DNA from: Oscillospiraceae bacterium
GTDB taxonomy: Bacteria; Bacillota; Clostridia; Oscillospirales; Ruminococcaceae
Length of the DNA stretch: 64,000 nucleotides
NCBI GenBank assembly: GCA_025758045.1
Contig: CP107208.1
Span: forward strand, 2,170,001-2,234,000
Reading direction: 5' to 3'
The translations under genes and the position numbers were made by a program. The notes under the pieces were generated by a model. The model was not told the DNA's origin. It ran no database searches and saw only the letters and a list, made by a program, of their open reading frames with translations. Shown in pieces: positions 1-9,516 of this stretch; position 1 is the stretch's first letter; every line of letters begins with the position of its first letter.

Positions 1-1916
1 TCGCTCAGCACCCACTTGTCGCTCATGTCCAGCTGCTCCTCTGCGGGCAGGCCGGGCTGGAAGTCCTCGGGCAGGTTCATCTGCACAAAGCGGGAAGCAT
101 TCCACAGCTTGTTAGCAAAGTTACGGGCAGCCAGCACCTTTTCATCGCTGTAACGCATATCGTTTCCGGCGGTGGAACCGATGATGAGCATCAGGCGTAG
201 GGCGTCGGCACCGTACTGGTCAATGACTTCCAGCGGGTCGATGCCGTTGCCCAGGCTCTTGGACATCTTGCGGCCCTGGCTGTCGCGCACGATGCCGTGG
301 ATCAGCACAGTGTCGAACGGGGCCTTGCCGGTGTAGGCCAGGCCGGAGAAGATCATGCGAGAGACCCAGAAGCCGATGATGTCGTAGCCGGTCACCAGCG
401 TGTTGGTGGGGTAGAAGTAGTTGTAATCCTCGGCGTTCTCATCAGGCCAGCCCAGGGTGGAGAAGGGCCACAGGGCAGAGCTGAACCAGGTGTCCAGCGT
501 GTCGGGGTCCTGGGTCAGATGGGTGCAGCCGCACTTGGGGCAGACGGACGGAGCCTCTTTGGCAACCACGGTCTCGCCGCAATCGTCACAGTACCAGGCG
601 GGGATCTGGTGGCCCCACCACAGCTGACGGCTGATACACCAATCGCGGCCGCCCTTCATCCAGTTGATGTAGTTCTTGGTGAAGCGCTCGGGCACGAACT
701 TGATCTCGCCCTTCTCCACGCTCTCAATGGCGGGCTTGGCCAGTGGTTCCATCTTGACGAACCACTGCTTGGAGACCATCGGCTCAATGACGGAGTGGCA
801 GCGGTAGCAGGTGCCCACGTCGTGGGTCAGGGCCTCGGTCTCTTTCAGGGCACCGCAGGCTTCCAGGTCGGCCAGGATGGCCTTGCGGGCCTCCAGGGCG
901 GTCATGCCGGCGTACTTGCCGCAATCCAGTACCTCGGGTTCGTCGGCGGCAGCGCGGCCGGCGGCACGCTCAGCATCAGCGGCAGCCTTGTCGGCAGCAC
1001 CGGTCATGTGACCGTCGTAGGTCAGCACGCGGATCATCGGCAGGTCATGGCGCTTGCCGACCTCAAAGTCGTTGGGGTCGTGGGCGGGGGTGATCTTCAC
1101 GACGCCGGTGCCTTTTTCCATGTCGGCATGCTCGTCGCAGACGATGGGGATCTCACGGTCCAGCAGCGGCAGGATGACATGGCAGCCGTGCAGGTGGGCG
1201 TAACGGGGGTCATCGGCGTTGATGGCCACGGCGGTATCGCCCAGCATGGTTTCGGGGCGGGTGGTAGCCAGCTCCAGATATTCGCCGGTCTCCTTCACCT
1301 TGTACAGCAGGTGCCAGAAGCTGCCTTCCTTGGCCTCGTACTCGACCTCGGCGTCGGAGATGGAGGTGTTGCAGTGGGGGCACCAGTTGACCATGCGGTT
1401 GCCGCGGTAGATCAGGCCCTTGTCATACAGGCGGACGAACACTTCCTTCACGGCGTTGGAGCAGCCCTCGTCCATGGTGAAGCGTTCACGCTGCCAATCG
1501 CAGGAGCAGCCCAGTTTCTTCAGCTGGCTGACGATGCGGTTGCCGTAGGTGTTCTTCCAATCCCAGGCGCGCTCCAAAAAGCCGTCGCGGCCCACCATCT
1601 CTTTGGTCAGGCCCTCTTCGCGCATCTTGGCCACGACTTTGGCCTCGGTGGCGATGGAAGCGTGGTCGGTGCCGGGTACCCACAGAGCGGCGTAACCCTG
1701 CATGCGCTTGTAGCGGGTCAGGATGTCCTGCCAGGTCTCATCCATGGCGTGGCCCATGTGCAGCTGGCCGGTAACGTTCGGCGGCGGCATCACGATGGTA
1801 AAGGGCTTTTTGCTGCGGTCGATCTGGGTATGGAAGTAACCCTTGTCGCACCAGTTCTGGTAGATGCGGTCCTCAGTGCCCTGGGGCGCATACTGTTTGG
1901 CGAGTTCTTTCGGCAT
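1..1916 (-). CDS. valS: Valine--tRNA ligase (3' part beyond the window)
   Basis: This enzyme charges tRNA-Val with valine in the cytoplasm. The first 638 codons are present and the C-terminal anticodon-binding and coiled-coil parts lie outside the window. The protein begins MPKELAKQYAPQGTEDRIYQ. The class I HIGH signature appears as HMGH near 1745-1760, and KMSKS is seen at 255-272 followed by LGNGIDPLEV. A pair of CxxC motifs just before the DTWFSSALWPF block fits the zinc knuckle of bacterial ValRS. The ATG at 1914-1916 is preceded by GGAGG at 1926-1930. A valine T-box leader lies directly upstream, so expression should rise when tRNA-Val is uncharged. Confidence 0.97.
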   Translation of the reverse strand, partial: MPKELAKQYAPQGTEDRIYQNWCDKGYFHTQIDRSKKPFTIVMPPPNVTGQLHMGHAMDETWQDILTRYKRMQGYAALWVPGTDHASIATEAKVVAKMREEGLTKEMVGRDGFLERAWDWKNTYGNRIVSQLKKLGCSCDWQRERFTMDEGCSNAVKEVFVRLYDKGLIYRGNRMVNWCPHCNTSISDAEVEYEAKEGSFWHLLYKVKETGEYLELATTRPETMLGDTAVAINADDPRYAHLHGCHVILPLLDREIPIVCDEHADMEKGTGVVKITPAHDPNDFEVGKRHDLPMIRVLTYDGHMTGAADKAAADAERAAGRAAADEPEVLDCGKYAGMTALEARKAILADLEACGALKETEALTHDVGTCYRCHSVIEPMVSKQWFVKMEPLAKPAIESVEKGEIKFVPERFTKNYINWMKGGRDWCISRQLWWGHQIPAWYCDDCGETVVAKEAPSVCPKCGCTHLTQDPDTLDTWFSSALWPFSTLGWPDENAEDYNYFYPTNTLVTGYDIIGFWVSRMIFSGLAYTGKAPFDTVLIHGIVRDSQGRKMSKSLGNGIDPLEVIDQYGADALRLMLIIGSTAGNDMRYSDEKVLAARNFANKLWNASRFVQMNLPEDFQPGLPAEEQLDMSDKWVLS

Positions 1917-1960
1917 TGTGTAAAACCTCCTTGAGAATTGCGGGGCGTGTAATCAATAGA

Positions 1961-1996
1961 AAAAGGCCGCCCCATGAAGAAGATCATGGGACGGCC
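1961..1996 (-). terminator. T-box intrinsic terminator
   Basis: On the minus strand a GC-rich stem built from GGCCGTCCCATGA and TCATGGGGCGGCC is followed by a run of five T. It is the regulated terminator of the valS T-box leader. Confidence 0.9.
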
Positions 1997-2227
1997 TGAA
2001 AAATTCAAGTCGCGGTACCACCCAAGTTGCCTTGTAAAAGGCCGCTTTGCGGCAGGGCAGACACCCCGCCTGCCGGGATAACGGCGGCAAACCCGTGCAC
2101 GGCTACTAAGCTTCACCGCACCTGCTTGAAAGCGACAGCACACAGCGGGCCATGCCGGGCTTGCATCACCCCCGGCTTGCTGGAAAAGCCTGAACCTGCG
2201 CGCACTCTTTCGCACTGCATTGTATCT
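1961..2227 (-). promoter_or_regulatory. T-box riboswitch leader of valS
   Basis: On the minus strand the conserved T-box core TGGGTGGTACCGCG lies at 2011-2024. It is followed by a strong terminator hairpin (1961-1996) and then the valS start. The leader is about 265 nt from the probable transcription start near 2225, the usual size for a stem I/II/III T-box. In this family, uncharged tRNA pairs with a specifier codon and with the T-box bulge and prevents terminator formation. I could not place the specifier codon with confidence. Valine specificity is inferred from the downstream gene. Confidence 0.93.
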
Positions 2228-2230
2228 TAT

Positions 2231-2259
2231 AATGTACCGCACAGTGCGGGAAATGTCAA
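2231..2259 (-). promoter_or_regulatory. Promoter of the valS T-box transcript
   Basis: On the minus strand TTGACA (2254-2259) is separated by 17 nt from TACATT (2231-2236). This places the transcript start near 2225, upstream of the T-box leader. A TATAAG lies slightly downstream and could shift the -10 by a few bases. Confidence 0.7.
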
Positions 2260-2276
2260 GTAGGAAATTGCAGAAG

Positions 2277-2330
2277 GCTCCCTCTGGGAAGGGGCTGGCT
2301 GCGCGCAGCGCAGACTGGGGGGAACTATCC
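2277..2330. repeat. Intergenic palindromic element (ctccctctgggaaggggctgg type)
   Basis: The stretch between the valS promoter and the ArsC-like gene has the look of the short GC-rich palindromic repeats that are common between genes in Faecalibacterium relatives: CTCCCTCTGGGAAGGGG, then a second palindrome around GCTGCGCGCAGC. I see only this copy in the window. The assignment rests on resemblance and is tentative. No gene is seen between 2260 and 2353. Confidence 0.35.
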
Positions 2331-2353
2331 CGAAGATCAGATGTTTTGCCTGC

Positions 2354-2695
2354 TTACTCCCACTTTTCCCACACTTCCGGGCAATACCCCACGGCAGCCT
2401 GCCGCCCGTTGCGCACGATAGGCTGGCGCAGCAGCTGCTGATTTTCAAACAGCTTGTCCGCCTGCTGGCTTTCATCCAGCCAGCGCAGCAGGGCCAGCGT
2501 GTCCTTGTCCTTGGCGTTTTTGTCCACCAGCTTGGCCCAGCCGCCCACGGCGCGGCAGACGTTGTCAAACTCGCCGCGGCTCATGCCCTTCACTTTCATA
2601 TCGATCATCTGGAATTTAATGCCCCGCTCCTTAAACCACCGCTGGGCCTTTTTGGTATCAAAACTTTTATTGGTGCCGAAGATCTGGATGTTCAT
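2354..2695 (-). CDS. ArsC/Spx-fold protein lacking the active-site cysteine
   Basis: This 113-residue protein belongs to the arsenate reductase-like (ArsC/Spx/YffB) thioredoxin-fold family, judged by length and by its start MNIQIFGTNKSFDTKKAQRW. Homologues normally carry a cysteine at the position equivalent to Ser11 (IFGTxKC). Here it is serine, so ordinary thiol chemistry at that position is not possible. A single Cys remains in YCPEVWEKWE near the C-terminus and another in NVCRAVGG. The ATG at 2695 follows AAAGGAG. It may act as a Spx-like RNA polymerase partner or be a drifting paralogue; function is unknown. Confidence 0.8.
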   Translation of the reverse strand: MNIQIFGTNKSFDTKKAQRWFKERGIKFQMIDMKVKGMSRGEFDNVCRAVGGWAKLVDKNAKDKDTLALLRWLDESQQADKLFENQQLLRQPIVRNGRQAAVGYCPEVWEKWE

Positions 2696-2722
2696 ACGTG
2701 CTCCTTTCTGTCTGCTTCGTAT

Positions 2723-2752
2723 CTGTAGGGGAAGATGCTCGCATTCGCCCGC
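2723..2752. repeat. Dispersed TGTAGGGG...CCCG palindrome, copy 1
   Basis: TGTAGGGGAAGATGCTCGCA followed by TTCGCCCGC is an imperfect palindrome between two divergent genes. Related copies lie at 7394-7422, 40357-40382 and 56661-56734. All four are intergenic. Confidence 0.6.
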
Positions 2753-2806
2753 AAGCCCTGCGGCGAGGGATACTAATTAAAAACAGCATACCACACCAAC
2801 CATTTA

Positions 2807-2836
2807 TTGACAACCACACCACAAAAAATATATAGT
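2807..2836 (+). promoter_or_regulatory. Promoter of the AEC transporter gene
   Basis: TTGACA (2807-2812) and TATAGT (2831-2836) are separated by 18 nt. The transcript would start about 40 nt before the ATG at 2879. Confidence 0.75.
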
Positions 2837-2878
2837 ATATGTGTATGCCAACCACGCAAAAGAGGGAGAAGACAAACT

Positions 2879-3808
2879 ATGGAACTTGCTGTCATCACGG
2901 CCAAACAGGTGGCGGAGCTGCTGCTTATGATCCTGGCCGGTGCGGTCTGCTGCAAAGCGGGCGTGTTCAAACCCAAAGAAAAATCCGTCCTGGCCAATTT
3001 GCTGTTGTACCTGGTCGTCCCGGCCATGGTGCTGGACAGCTATATGGTCGAGTACGATCCCGCCACCTTCCACAACCTGATGCTGGCCTTCGGCCTGGGC
3101 GCTCTGGTGCTGCTGGTGGGCCTGGGCGTGGCATTTCTGGCAAGCTTCAAGGTGCAAAAGGACGCCCGCTCCATCCTGTGGTTCGCCTGTGCGTTCTCCA
3201 ACGCCGGGTACATGGGTTTCCCACTTATCAAGGCGCTGTTCGGCGGCGAGGGCCTGCTCTACGCCAGCGGTTTTGTCACTATCTTTAATATTTTGATTTG
3301 GACCATCGGCTACGTGGTCGTCTCCGGTCAGGTCGACCCTAAGCAGACAGTGAAAGCCGTGGTCACCTGCCCCTGCATCATTGCGGTAGTGGCGGGCCTT
3401 ATCATTTACCTGGCCCGCATCCCGCTGCCGGAAGTCCTCACCGGCCCCATCGGTGCCATCGGTGATATGAACACCCCGTTGTCCATGATCATCACCGGCG
3501 CGACCATCGCCTCCAGCGACCTGAAAAAGCTGCTGAAAAATAAGAACCTCTTCCTAACCTGGGGCGTGCGTATGCTGGGTGTCCCGGCGGTGGAGCTGCT
3601 GATCTTCGCCCTGCTGGGCCTGCACGGCACCGTGCCTACCATCGTGCTGCTGCTGGAAGCCTGCCCCTGCGCCGCCATCACCACGATGTTTGCCATCCAG
3701 TTCCACCACGATGAAGAACTTGCCGCCGGTGCAGTGGTATTTTCCACCCTCTCCAGTATTCTGACCCTGCCGCTGTATGCACTGCTGCTGACGATGGTGT
3801 TAGGGTAA
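2879..3808 (+). CDS. AEC (auxin efflux carrier) family permease
   Basis: This 309-residue, very hydrophobic protein matches the AEC family: about ten membrane helices in two halves, with the typical family segments LLLYLVVPAMVLDSYMV and FSNAGYMGFPLIKALFG in the first half and MNTPLSMIITGATIA in the second. AEC members export or exchange small organic acids such as malate in bacteria. The substrate here cannot be told. I chose the ATG at 2879 because GAGGGAG lies just upstream and the promoter overlaps the longer reading frame. A terminator follows directly, so the gene is monocistronic. Confidence 0.9.
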   Translation: MELAVITAKQVAELLLMILAGAVCCKAGVFKPKEKSVLANLLLYLVVPAMVLDSYMVEYDPATFHNLMLAFGLGALVLLVGLGVAFLASFKVQKDARSILWFACAFSNAGYMGFPLIKALFGGEGLLYASGFVTIFNILIWTIGYVVVSGQVDPKQTVKAVVTCPCIIAVVAGLIIYLARIPLPEVLTGPIGAIGDMNTPLSMIITGATIASSDLKKLLKNKNLFLTWGVRMLGVPAVELLIFALLGLHGTVPTIVLLLEACPCAAITTMFAIQFHHDEELAAGAVVFSTLSSILTLPLYALLLTMVLG

Positions 3809-3818
3809 AATAGCTTGC

Positions 3819-3847
3819 GCTCCCCTCAAAGGGGAGCCTTTTTCTTT
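3819..3847 (+). terminator. Intrinsic terminator after the AEC gene
   Basis: GCTCCCC and GGGGAGC form a stem with a five-base loop (3819-3837), followed by a T-rich run. Confidence 0.88.
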
Positions 3848-3857
3848 GCTCGTACAC

Positions 3858-3886
3858 TTGCCCTCCCACCCCTTAGGTGCTATAAT
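3858..3886 (+). promoter_or_regulatory. Promoter of the vanZ-folC operon
   Basis: TTGCCC (3858-3863) and a perfect TATAAT (3881-3886) have 17 nt between them, 40 nt before the vanZ-like ATG. Confidence 0.75.
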
Positions 3887-3925
3887 AATGTTTCAAAAGA
3901 GGAGTCCTCACATAAAAGGAGCACT

Positions 3926-4534
3926 ATGCAACAACAAAAAACATCCCACTGGCTCATCGCGTTCCGCGTTATCTTTACGGCGGCGCTGCTGGCCTGTATC
4001 CTCTTTATCTTCCGCAATTCCATGCAGACAGGCGAAGTCTCGTCTGCCCGCAGCCAGGCCGTTACCACGCTGGTCAACGGCTTCCTGGGCAAGTTCGGCC
4101 TCGGCCCCTTGTCCGAGCATATCATCCGCAAGCTGGCGCATTTCTCCGAGTTCATGCTCGAAGGTTTCCTGCTGATGCTCTGCCTGCGGGTCTACACCCG
4201 GCATTTTGTTCGGCATATCAGCTGGCCCCTGCTGGCTGGCATGAGCACCGCCCTCATGGATGAGACCATCCAAATCTCCATCCCCAACCGCACCTCGTCT
4301 GTCACCGACGTGTGGATCGATATGGCCGGTGCCATCGCAGGGCTGTTTGTGGCCCTGATTATTCTCTTGATTTTACGCGCTACGATGGCGTTTTATCAGG
4401 TGAAACGCGAAAACAAAGCACTGCGCGCCGAGCAGGAAGCTCTGCGTCAGCGCGAACACGAACGTCTGGCCCGCCGTGCCGCCCACCGTGCGGCCCAGGG
4501 CAAGGACAACAACGAGGAGGAAGACGAAGCATGA
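3926..4534 (+). CDS. VanZ family membrane protein
   Basis: This 202-residue integral membrane protein carries the VanZ family signatures: RKLAHFSEFMLEG, DETIQ and SVTDVWIDMAGA, with about four or five membrane helices and a charged C-terminal coil (RENKALRAEQEALRQREHER). VanZ confers low-level teicoplanin resistance in enterococci, but most family members in gut Clostridia have no known role, so resistance should not be assumed. The ATG at 3926 follows AAAGGAG. The last four bases overlap the folC start (ATGA), so translation of the two is likely coupled. Confidence 0.87.
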   Translation: MQQQKTSHWLIAFRVIFTAALLACILFIFRNSMQTGEVSSARSQAVTTLVNGFLGKFGLGPLSEHIIRKLAHFSEFMLEGFLLMLCLRVYTRHFVRHISWPLLAGMSTALMDETIQISIPNRTSSVTDVWIDMAGAIAGLFVALIILLILRATMAFYQVKRENKALRAEQEALRQREHERLARRAAHRAAQGKDNNEEEDEA

Positions 4535-5829
4535 CCACCCAACAGGCAATCGAAGCACTGCACGCTCTGCCGCGCCTGGGGCAGGGGGTACCCGGCCTGG
4601 CCCGCATGCAAAACCTGATGGATCACCTGGGCAACCCGGAAAAAGACCTGCAGTGTATCCACATTGCGGGTACCAACGGCAAAGGCAGCCTGGCCGCCAT
4701 GACCTCGTCCATCCTGACCGCTGCCGGCTACAAGACCGGCCTGACCATCAGCCCCTACGTGGTGGATTTCCGTGAGCGGTTCCAGATCGACGGCGAGATG
4801 ATCCCGCCCCGCACCCTGGCCAACTTGGCCCAGAAGGTGCTGGACGCCATCGATGCCATCGAACTGGAGGGCGGCGAGATCCCTGTCCAGTTTGAGGCTG
4901 TCACTGCGCTGGCGCTGCTCTGGTTTGCTCGCGAAAAGTGCGACCTTGTCGTGCTGGAGACCGGCCTGGGCGGCCGCTGCGATGCGACCAACATCGTGCC
5001 CAACAAGCTGGTGGCCGCCATCACAAAAATCGGCCTCGACCACACCGAGATCCTCGGTGATACGCTGGACAAGATCGCCGCAGAAAAAGCCGGTATCATC
5101 AAAAAAGGCTGCGCCGTTGTCAATTACCCCGAGCAGCCCGTCGAGGCCATGGGCCCCATCCTGGGTGCCGCGGCCGAAACAAACACCGTCATCATCACGC
5201 CCGAAATGGACGACATCCGCCTGCTGCGTGGCAAGCGCCTGGAAAACCGCATCGACTACGGCGGTTACAAGGCCAGCCTGCAGTTCCCCGGCGCCCATCA
5301 GGCCAACCACGCCGCTATGGCTGTGGAGATCGCCCTCGCCCTCTGGCGGGAGTTCGGCTACGACATCTCCGACGATGCCATTGAGCAGGGCTTGAGCAGC
5401 GCCCATATGCCTGCCCGCATCGAGGTCATGCGCCGCCATCCGCTGCTGCTGCTGGATGGCTGCCATAACCCGGACGGTGCCAGGGTCCTGGCCGAAACGC
5501 TGACCAAAGCCGAGTATGAGGAAAACCTCGTGGGCGTCATGGGCATGCTGGCCGATAAGAACTACAAGGCCATGCTGTCCGACCTGGCACCCTGCTTTGC
5601 CAAAGTGTTCACCGTCACGCCCGCCTGCCCCCGCGCCCTCTCTGCCGAGGCCCTGCAAAAGGAAGCTCGCTTCCACCTGGATGCCGAAGCCGCCGCCAGC
5701 GTGCCTGAAGCCCTGCACAAGGCCCTCGACTACTGCGAGGAAAACAACCTTGCCGGTGTGGTCGTCTGCGGCTCGCTCTACCTGGCCGCCGAAGCCAGGC
5801 CGCTGATGCTCAAAGAGGCAGAAAATTAA
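4531..5829 (+). CDS. folC: Bifunctional folylpolyglutamate/dihydrofolate synthase
   Basis: FolC adds glutamate to dihydropteroate and to reduced folates, using ATP, and so retains folates in the cell. The 432-residue protein shows the Mur-ligase-like P-loop AGTNGKGS (about residues 46-53), the omega-loop block SPYVVDFRERFQIDG, the metal/ATP block LETGLGGRCDATN with GLDHTEILG, and the C-terminal-domain LLDGCHNPDGA motif. The ATG at 4531 overlaps the vanZ stop and has GAGGAGGAAG just upstream, inside the previous gene. It fits with folD at 53271 in one-carbon metabolism. Confidence 0.96.
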   Translation: MTTQQAIEALHALPRLGQGVPGLARMQNLMDHLGNPEKDLQCIHIAGTNGKGSLAAMTSSILTAAGYKTGLTISPYVVDFRERFQIDGEMIPPRTLANLAQKVLDAIDAIELEGGEIPVQFEAVTALALLWFAREKCDLVVLETGLGGRCDATNIVPNKLVAAITKIGLDHTEILGDTLDKIAAEKAGIIKKGCAVVNYPEQPVEAMGPILGAAAETNTVIITPEMDDIRLLRGKRLENRIDYGGYKASLQFPGAHQANHAAMAVEIALALWREFGYDISDDAIEQGLSSAHMPARIEVMRRHPLLLLDGCHNPDGARVLAETLTKAEYEENLVGVMGMLADKNYKAMLSDLAPCFAKVFTVTPACPRALSAEALQKEARFHLDAEAAASVPEALHKALDYCEENNLAGVVVCGSLYLAAEARPLMLKEAEN

Positions 5830-5867
5830 CGCGCCACCGCCCTGTTTTAACAAAATATGCACTACGA

Positions 5868-5896
5868 AGCCTGTATCGTAATGGTACAGGCTTTTT
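5868..5896 (+). terminator. Intrinsic terminator after folC
   Basis: AGCCTGTA and TACAGGCT form an eight-base-pair stem (5868-5892), followed by five T. Confidence 0.88.
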
Positions 5897-5924
5897 CTAT
5901 TTAAAAGTAAAAGGGGCAAGCACT

Positions 5925-6221
5925 ATGGCAAAGGTTTGTTTTGTGCCGGGCAGCGGCACGCTGGCGGCGTATTTAAGCGGCGAGATCGACCACCACGCCG
6001 CCCAATCCATCCGGCGGGAAATCGACGCCCAGGTGGACGACCGTCTGCCGGAGTTGCTGACGCTGGATTTTTCGGGCGTCACCTTTATGGATTCCTCCGG
6101 TGTCGGGCTTATCCTCGGCCGTGGGCGGCACATCTCGGCCCTGGGCGGCCACCTGACCGTGCAAAACCCGCCGCCCGCCGTGCGCCGCATGCTGGACCTG
6201 GCCCGCATAACCTACGCGTAA
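5925..6221 (+). CDS. spoIIAA: Anti-sigma F factor antagonist
   Basis: This 98-residue single STAS-domain protein shows the conserved phosphoacceptor block MDSSGVGLILGR (Ser at about residues 57-58). In sporulating Firmicutes, dephosphorylated SpoIIAA displaces SigF from SpoIIAB and so activates the forespore programme. It is followed after 12 nt by spoIIAB and then by sigF, which is the standard spoIIA operon order and makes the assignment secure. A purine-rich AAAAGGGG precedes the ATG. Confidence 0.95.
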   Translation: MAKVCFVPGSGTLAAYLSGEIDHHAAQSIRREIDAQVDDRLPELLTLDFSGVTFMDSSGVGLILGRGRHISALGGHLTVQNPPPAVRRMLDLARITYA

Positions 6222-6233
6222 AGGAGAACTGCC

Positions 6234-6668
6234 ATGAAGATGCTCAATCAGGTAAAGATCACCTTTGCCAGCCGTTCTGTCAATGAGGGCTTTGCCCGTG
6301 CGGCGCTGGCAGCGTTCCTTGTTCAGCTTGACCCCACCGTTCCGCAACTGGCTGACCTCAAAACTGCTGTGTCCGAGGCTGTCACCAACTGTATCGTGCA
6401 CGCCTATCCGGAGGGTATCGGCCCTGTTACCTTGACGGCGGCCCTCTATGAGGGCGGCGTGGTGCGCATCACCGTCACCGACCGCGGCGTTGGCATCGCC
6501 GATGTAGAAAAAGCCATGCAGCCTATGTACACCACCGGCGACCCCGAGGAACGCGCCGGATTAGGTTTTGCCGTGATGCAGAGCTTTATGGATAAGGTAC
6601 ATGTCTCCTCGCGGCCTGGGCGTGGCACCCGCGTGACACTTACCAAACGGCTGGACACCCGCAGATGA
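6234..6668 (+). CDS. spoIIAB: Anti-sigma F factor / SpoIIAA kinase
   Basis: This 144-residue GHKL-type ATPase carries the N box in LKTAVSEAVTNCIVHAYP and the G boxes DRGVGIADV and ERAGLGFAVM. In the family it binds SigF and phosphorylates SpoIIAA. It lies between spoIIAA and sigF in one transcription unit. All recognisable ATP-binding motifs are intact, so it does not look like a decaying gene. Confidence 0.96.
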   Translation: MKMLNQVKITFASRSVNEGFARAALAAFLVQLDPTVPQLADLKTAVSEAVTNCIVHAYPEGIGPVTLTAALYEGGVVRITVTDRGVGIADVEKAMQPMYTTGDPEERAGLGFAVMQSFMDKVHVSSRPGRGTRVTLTKRLDTRR

Positions 6669-6699
6669 CCTTTACATATTTGTAAGGAGGATTCTGCCT

Positions 6700-7383
6700 A
6701 TGCCAGCCCAGACCATCCAAACCATGCCACGTGAGGAATTTATTGAGAAGAACTTAGGCCTTGTCCATGCCTGCGCCGGGCGATTCAAAAGCCGGGGTAT
6801 CGAGTACGAGGAACTGTACGCCGCAGGCTGCCTGGGATTGGTGAAAGCGGTTGACGGGTTTGATACCACCCGCGGGGTGTGCTTCTCCACCTATGCGGTG
6901 CCTGTGATTTTGGGCGAGATCAAAAAGCTGTTCCGGGATGGCGGAACCGTTAAGGTCAGCCGATCCTTAAAAGAACTGGGCCTGAAGGTCAACGCTGAGC
7001 GGGAACGCTGCCTAAAACATACCGGCCAGGAACCCGGCGTAGCCCAGCTGGCTGAAATCCTACAGACTACCCCGGAACAGATCGCTCTGGCCATACGCGC
7101 CTCGCTGCCTGCACTGTCTCTTACGCCCGGTAATGATGAGGACGGCAACCGTGAATGGGATGTGCCCGTGGACTCGCCGGAGGAAGCGCTGGCGGACCGC
7201 ATCGGCCTGCGCGAGGTGATGGACAAGCTGGAACCCAAGGATAGGGAACTGATCCGTCTACGGTTCTTTGGCAACCGCACTCAAACCGAGACCGCCAGGA
7301 TCCTTGGCAGCACCCAAGTCCAAATCTCTCGCCGTGAACGTAAGATACTGGCATGGATGAGGGCGCAGCTGCTTGAAATATAA
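6700..7383 (+). CDS. sigF: RNA polymerase sporulation sigma factor SigF
   Basis: This 227-residue sigma-70 family factor has region 2 (YEELYAAGCLGLVKAVDGFD, then FSTYAVPVILGEIKKLFRD), region 3 beginning VKVSRSLKELGL, and a region 4 helix-turn-helix (ETARILGSTQVQISRRERKI). The VPVILGEIK...VKVSRSLKE stretch is typical of the SigF/SigG group, and the position after spoIIAB identifies SigF. An AAGGAGG lies upstream of the ATG. The operon is complete here even though relatives in this lineage are generally described as non-sporulating. Confidence 0.95.
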   Translation: MPAQTIQTMPREEFIEKNLGLVHACAGRFKSRGIEYEELYAAGCLGLVKAVDGFDTTRGVCFSTYAVPVILGEIKKLFRDGGTVKVSRSLKELGLKVNAERERCLKHTGQEPGVAQLAEILQTTPEQIALAIRASLPALSLTPGNDEDGNREWDVPVDSPEEALADRIGLREVMDKLEPKDRELIRLRFFGNRTQTETARILGSTQVQISRRERKILAWMRAQLLEI

Positions 7384-7393
7384 CTCACTGTTC

Positions 7394-7422
7394 TGTAGGG
7401 GCCGATGCTTGCATCGGCCCGC
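7394..7422. repeat. Dispersed TGTAGGGG...CCCG palindrome, copy 2
   Basis: TGTAGGGGCCGATGC and GCATCGGCCCGC form an almost perfect inverted repeat directly after sigF. It could fold into a hairpin in RNA but lacks a T tract, so I do not call it a terminator. Confidence 0.65.
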
Positions 7423-7512
7423 TATCTATAAGCCTGCTTTTAAACTCTCTCGTCAACCTGCACGTCTCGACACATTCCGCCTTGTGCATCTTCCCAAAAG
7501 TATTACAACCCC

Positions 7513-7541
7513 TTGACACACTCTTTTCAATATGATAAGAT
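7513..7541 (+). promoter_or_regulatory. rRNA operon promoter P1
   Basis: TTGACA (7513-7518) and TAAGAT (7536-7541) are separated by 17 nt. It lies about 320 nt before 16S, as expected for the upstream one of tandem rRNA promoters. Confidence 0.7.
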
Positions 7542-7623
7542 ACTCCTAACGCAGAAGAAACGTTGTTATAAGGTTATTGCTGAACAAAATGCGAAAAAAC
7601 TTGAAAAAAGTTTTAAAAACCTG

Positions 7624-7652
7624 TTGACAAACCGTATCTGCTGTGGTATCAT
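7624..7652 (+). promoter_or_regulatory. rRNA operon promoter P2
   Basis: TTGACA (7624-7629) and TATCAT (7647-7652) are 17 nt apart. The A-rich tract immediately upstream (7590-7620) resembles an UP element. Confidence 0.8.
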
Positions 7653-7862
7653 AATCAAGCTGTCCGGCGGGACACCCCGTAAGGGCAGCACAGCAGGACC
7701 TTGAAAATTGAACAAAACTGAAACTTGTGGAACCTTGAACGTGGGTTTGGAAACCCACGATAAACAATTCCAAATTTACAAGTAATTCATACAGGACGCA
7801 AGCGATTGTGTCTGAGTGATTACAGAGATTTAACGCTTTTAAATGGCGATTAAATACCATTT
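7653..7862 (+). other. rRNA leader with processing stem
   Basis: This non-coding leader between P2 and 16S contains GTGGGTTTGGAAACCCAC (hairpin near 7741-7758). It also contains sequence (AAACTGAAACTTG and neighbours) that resembles the region after 16S (CAAGTTTCAGT, 9429-9439). The two stretches can pair to form the long processing stem around 16S. No gene is seen between 7384 and 7862. Confidence 0.6.
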
Positions 7863-9376
<1,514 letters not shown>

Positions 9377-9516
9377 GGGAGTCAGACGTTCAGCTAAAGC
9401 TGGTCTTTGGCTGAACGGACAGGAAAGCAAGTTTCAGTATTGTTCAATTTTGAGGGCCGTGCAAACGGAGCCTCAAAGCATAAGGGACACAGCGAAACCC
9501 GAAACGTGAAGAACGC

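Noticed and set aside
297..1934. 545-residue open frame on the plus strand across valS
   Set aside because: It is antisense to a clear valyl-tRNA synthetase. Its Gly/Val/Ala/Asp-rich translation is the usual antisense product of GC-rich codons.
3926..4534. Glycopeptide resistance from the VanZ-like protein
   Set aside because: No van cluster is present. VanZ-family membrane proteins are common in gut Clostridia without any resistance role.
4447..5919. 490-residue open frame antisense to folC
   Set aside because: No family motif, same compositional artefact, and folC on the other strand is unambiguous.
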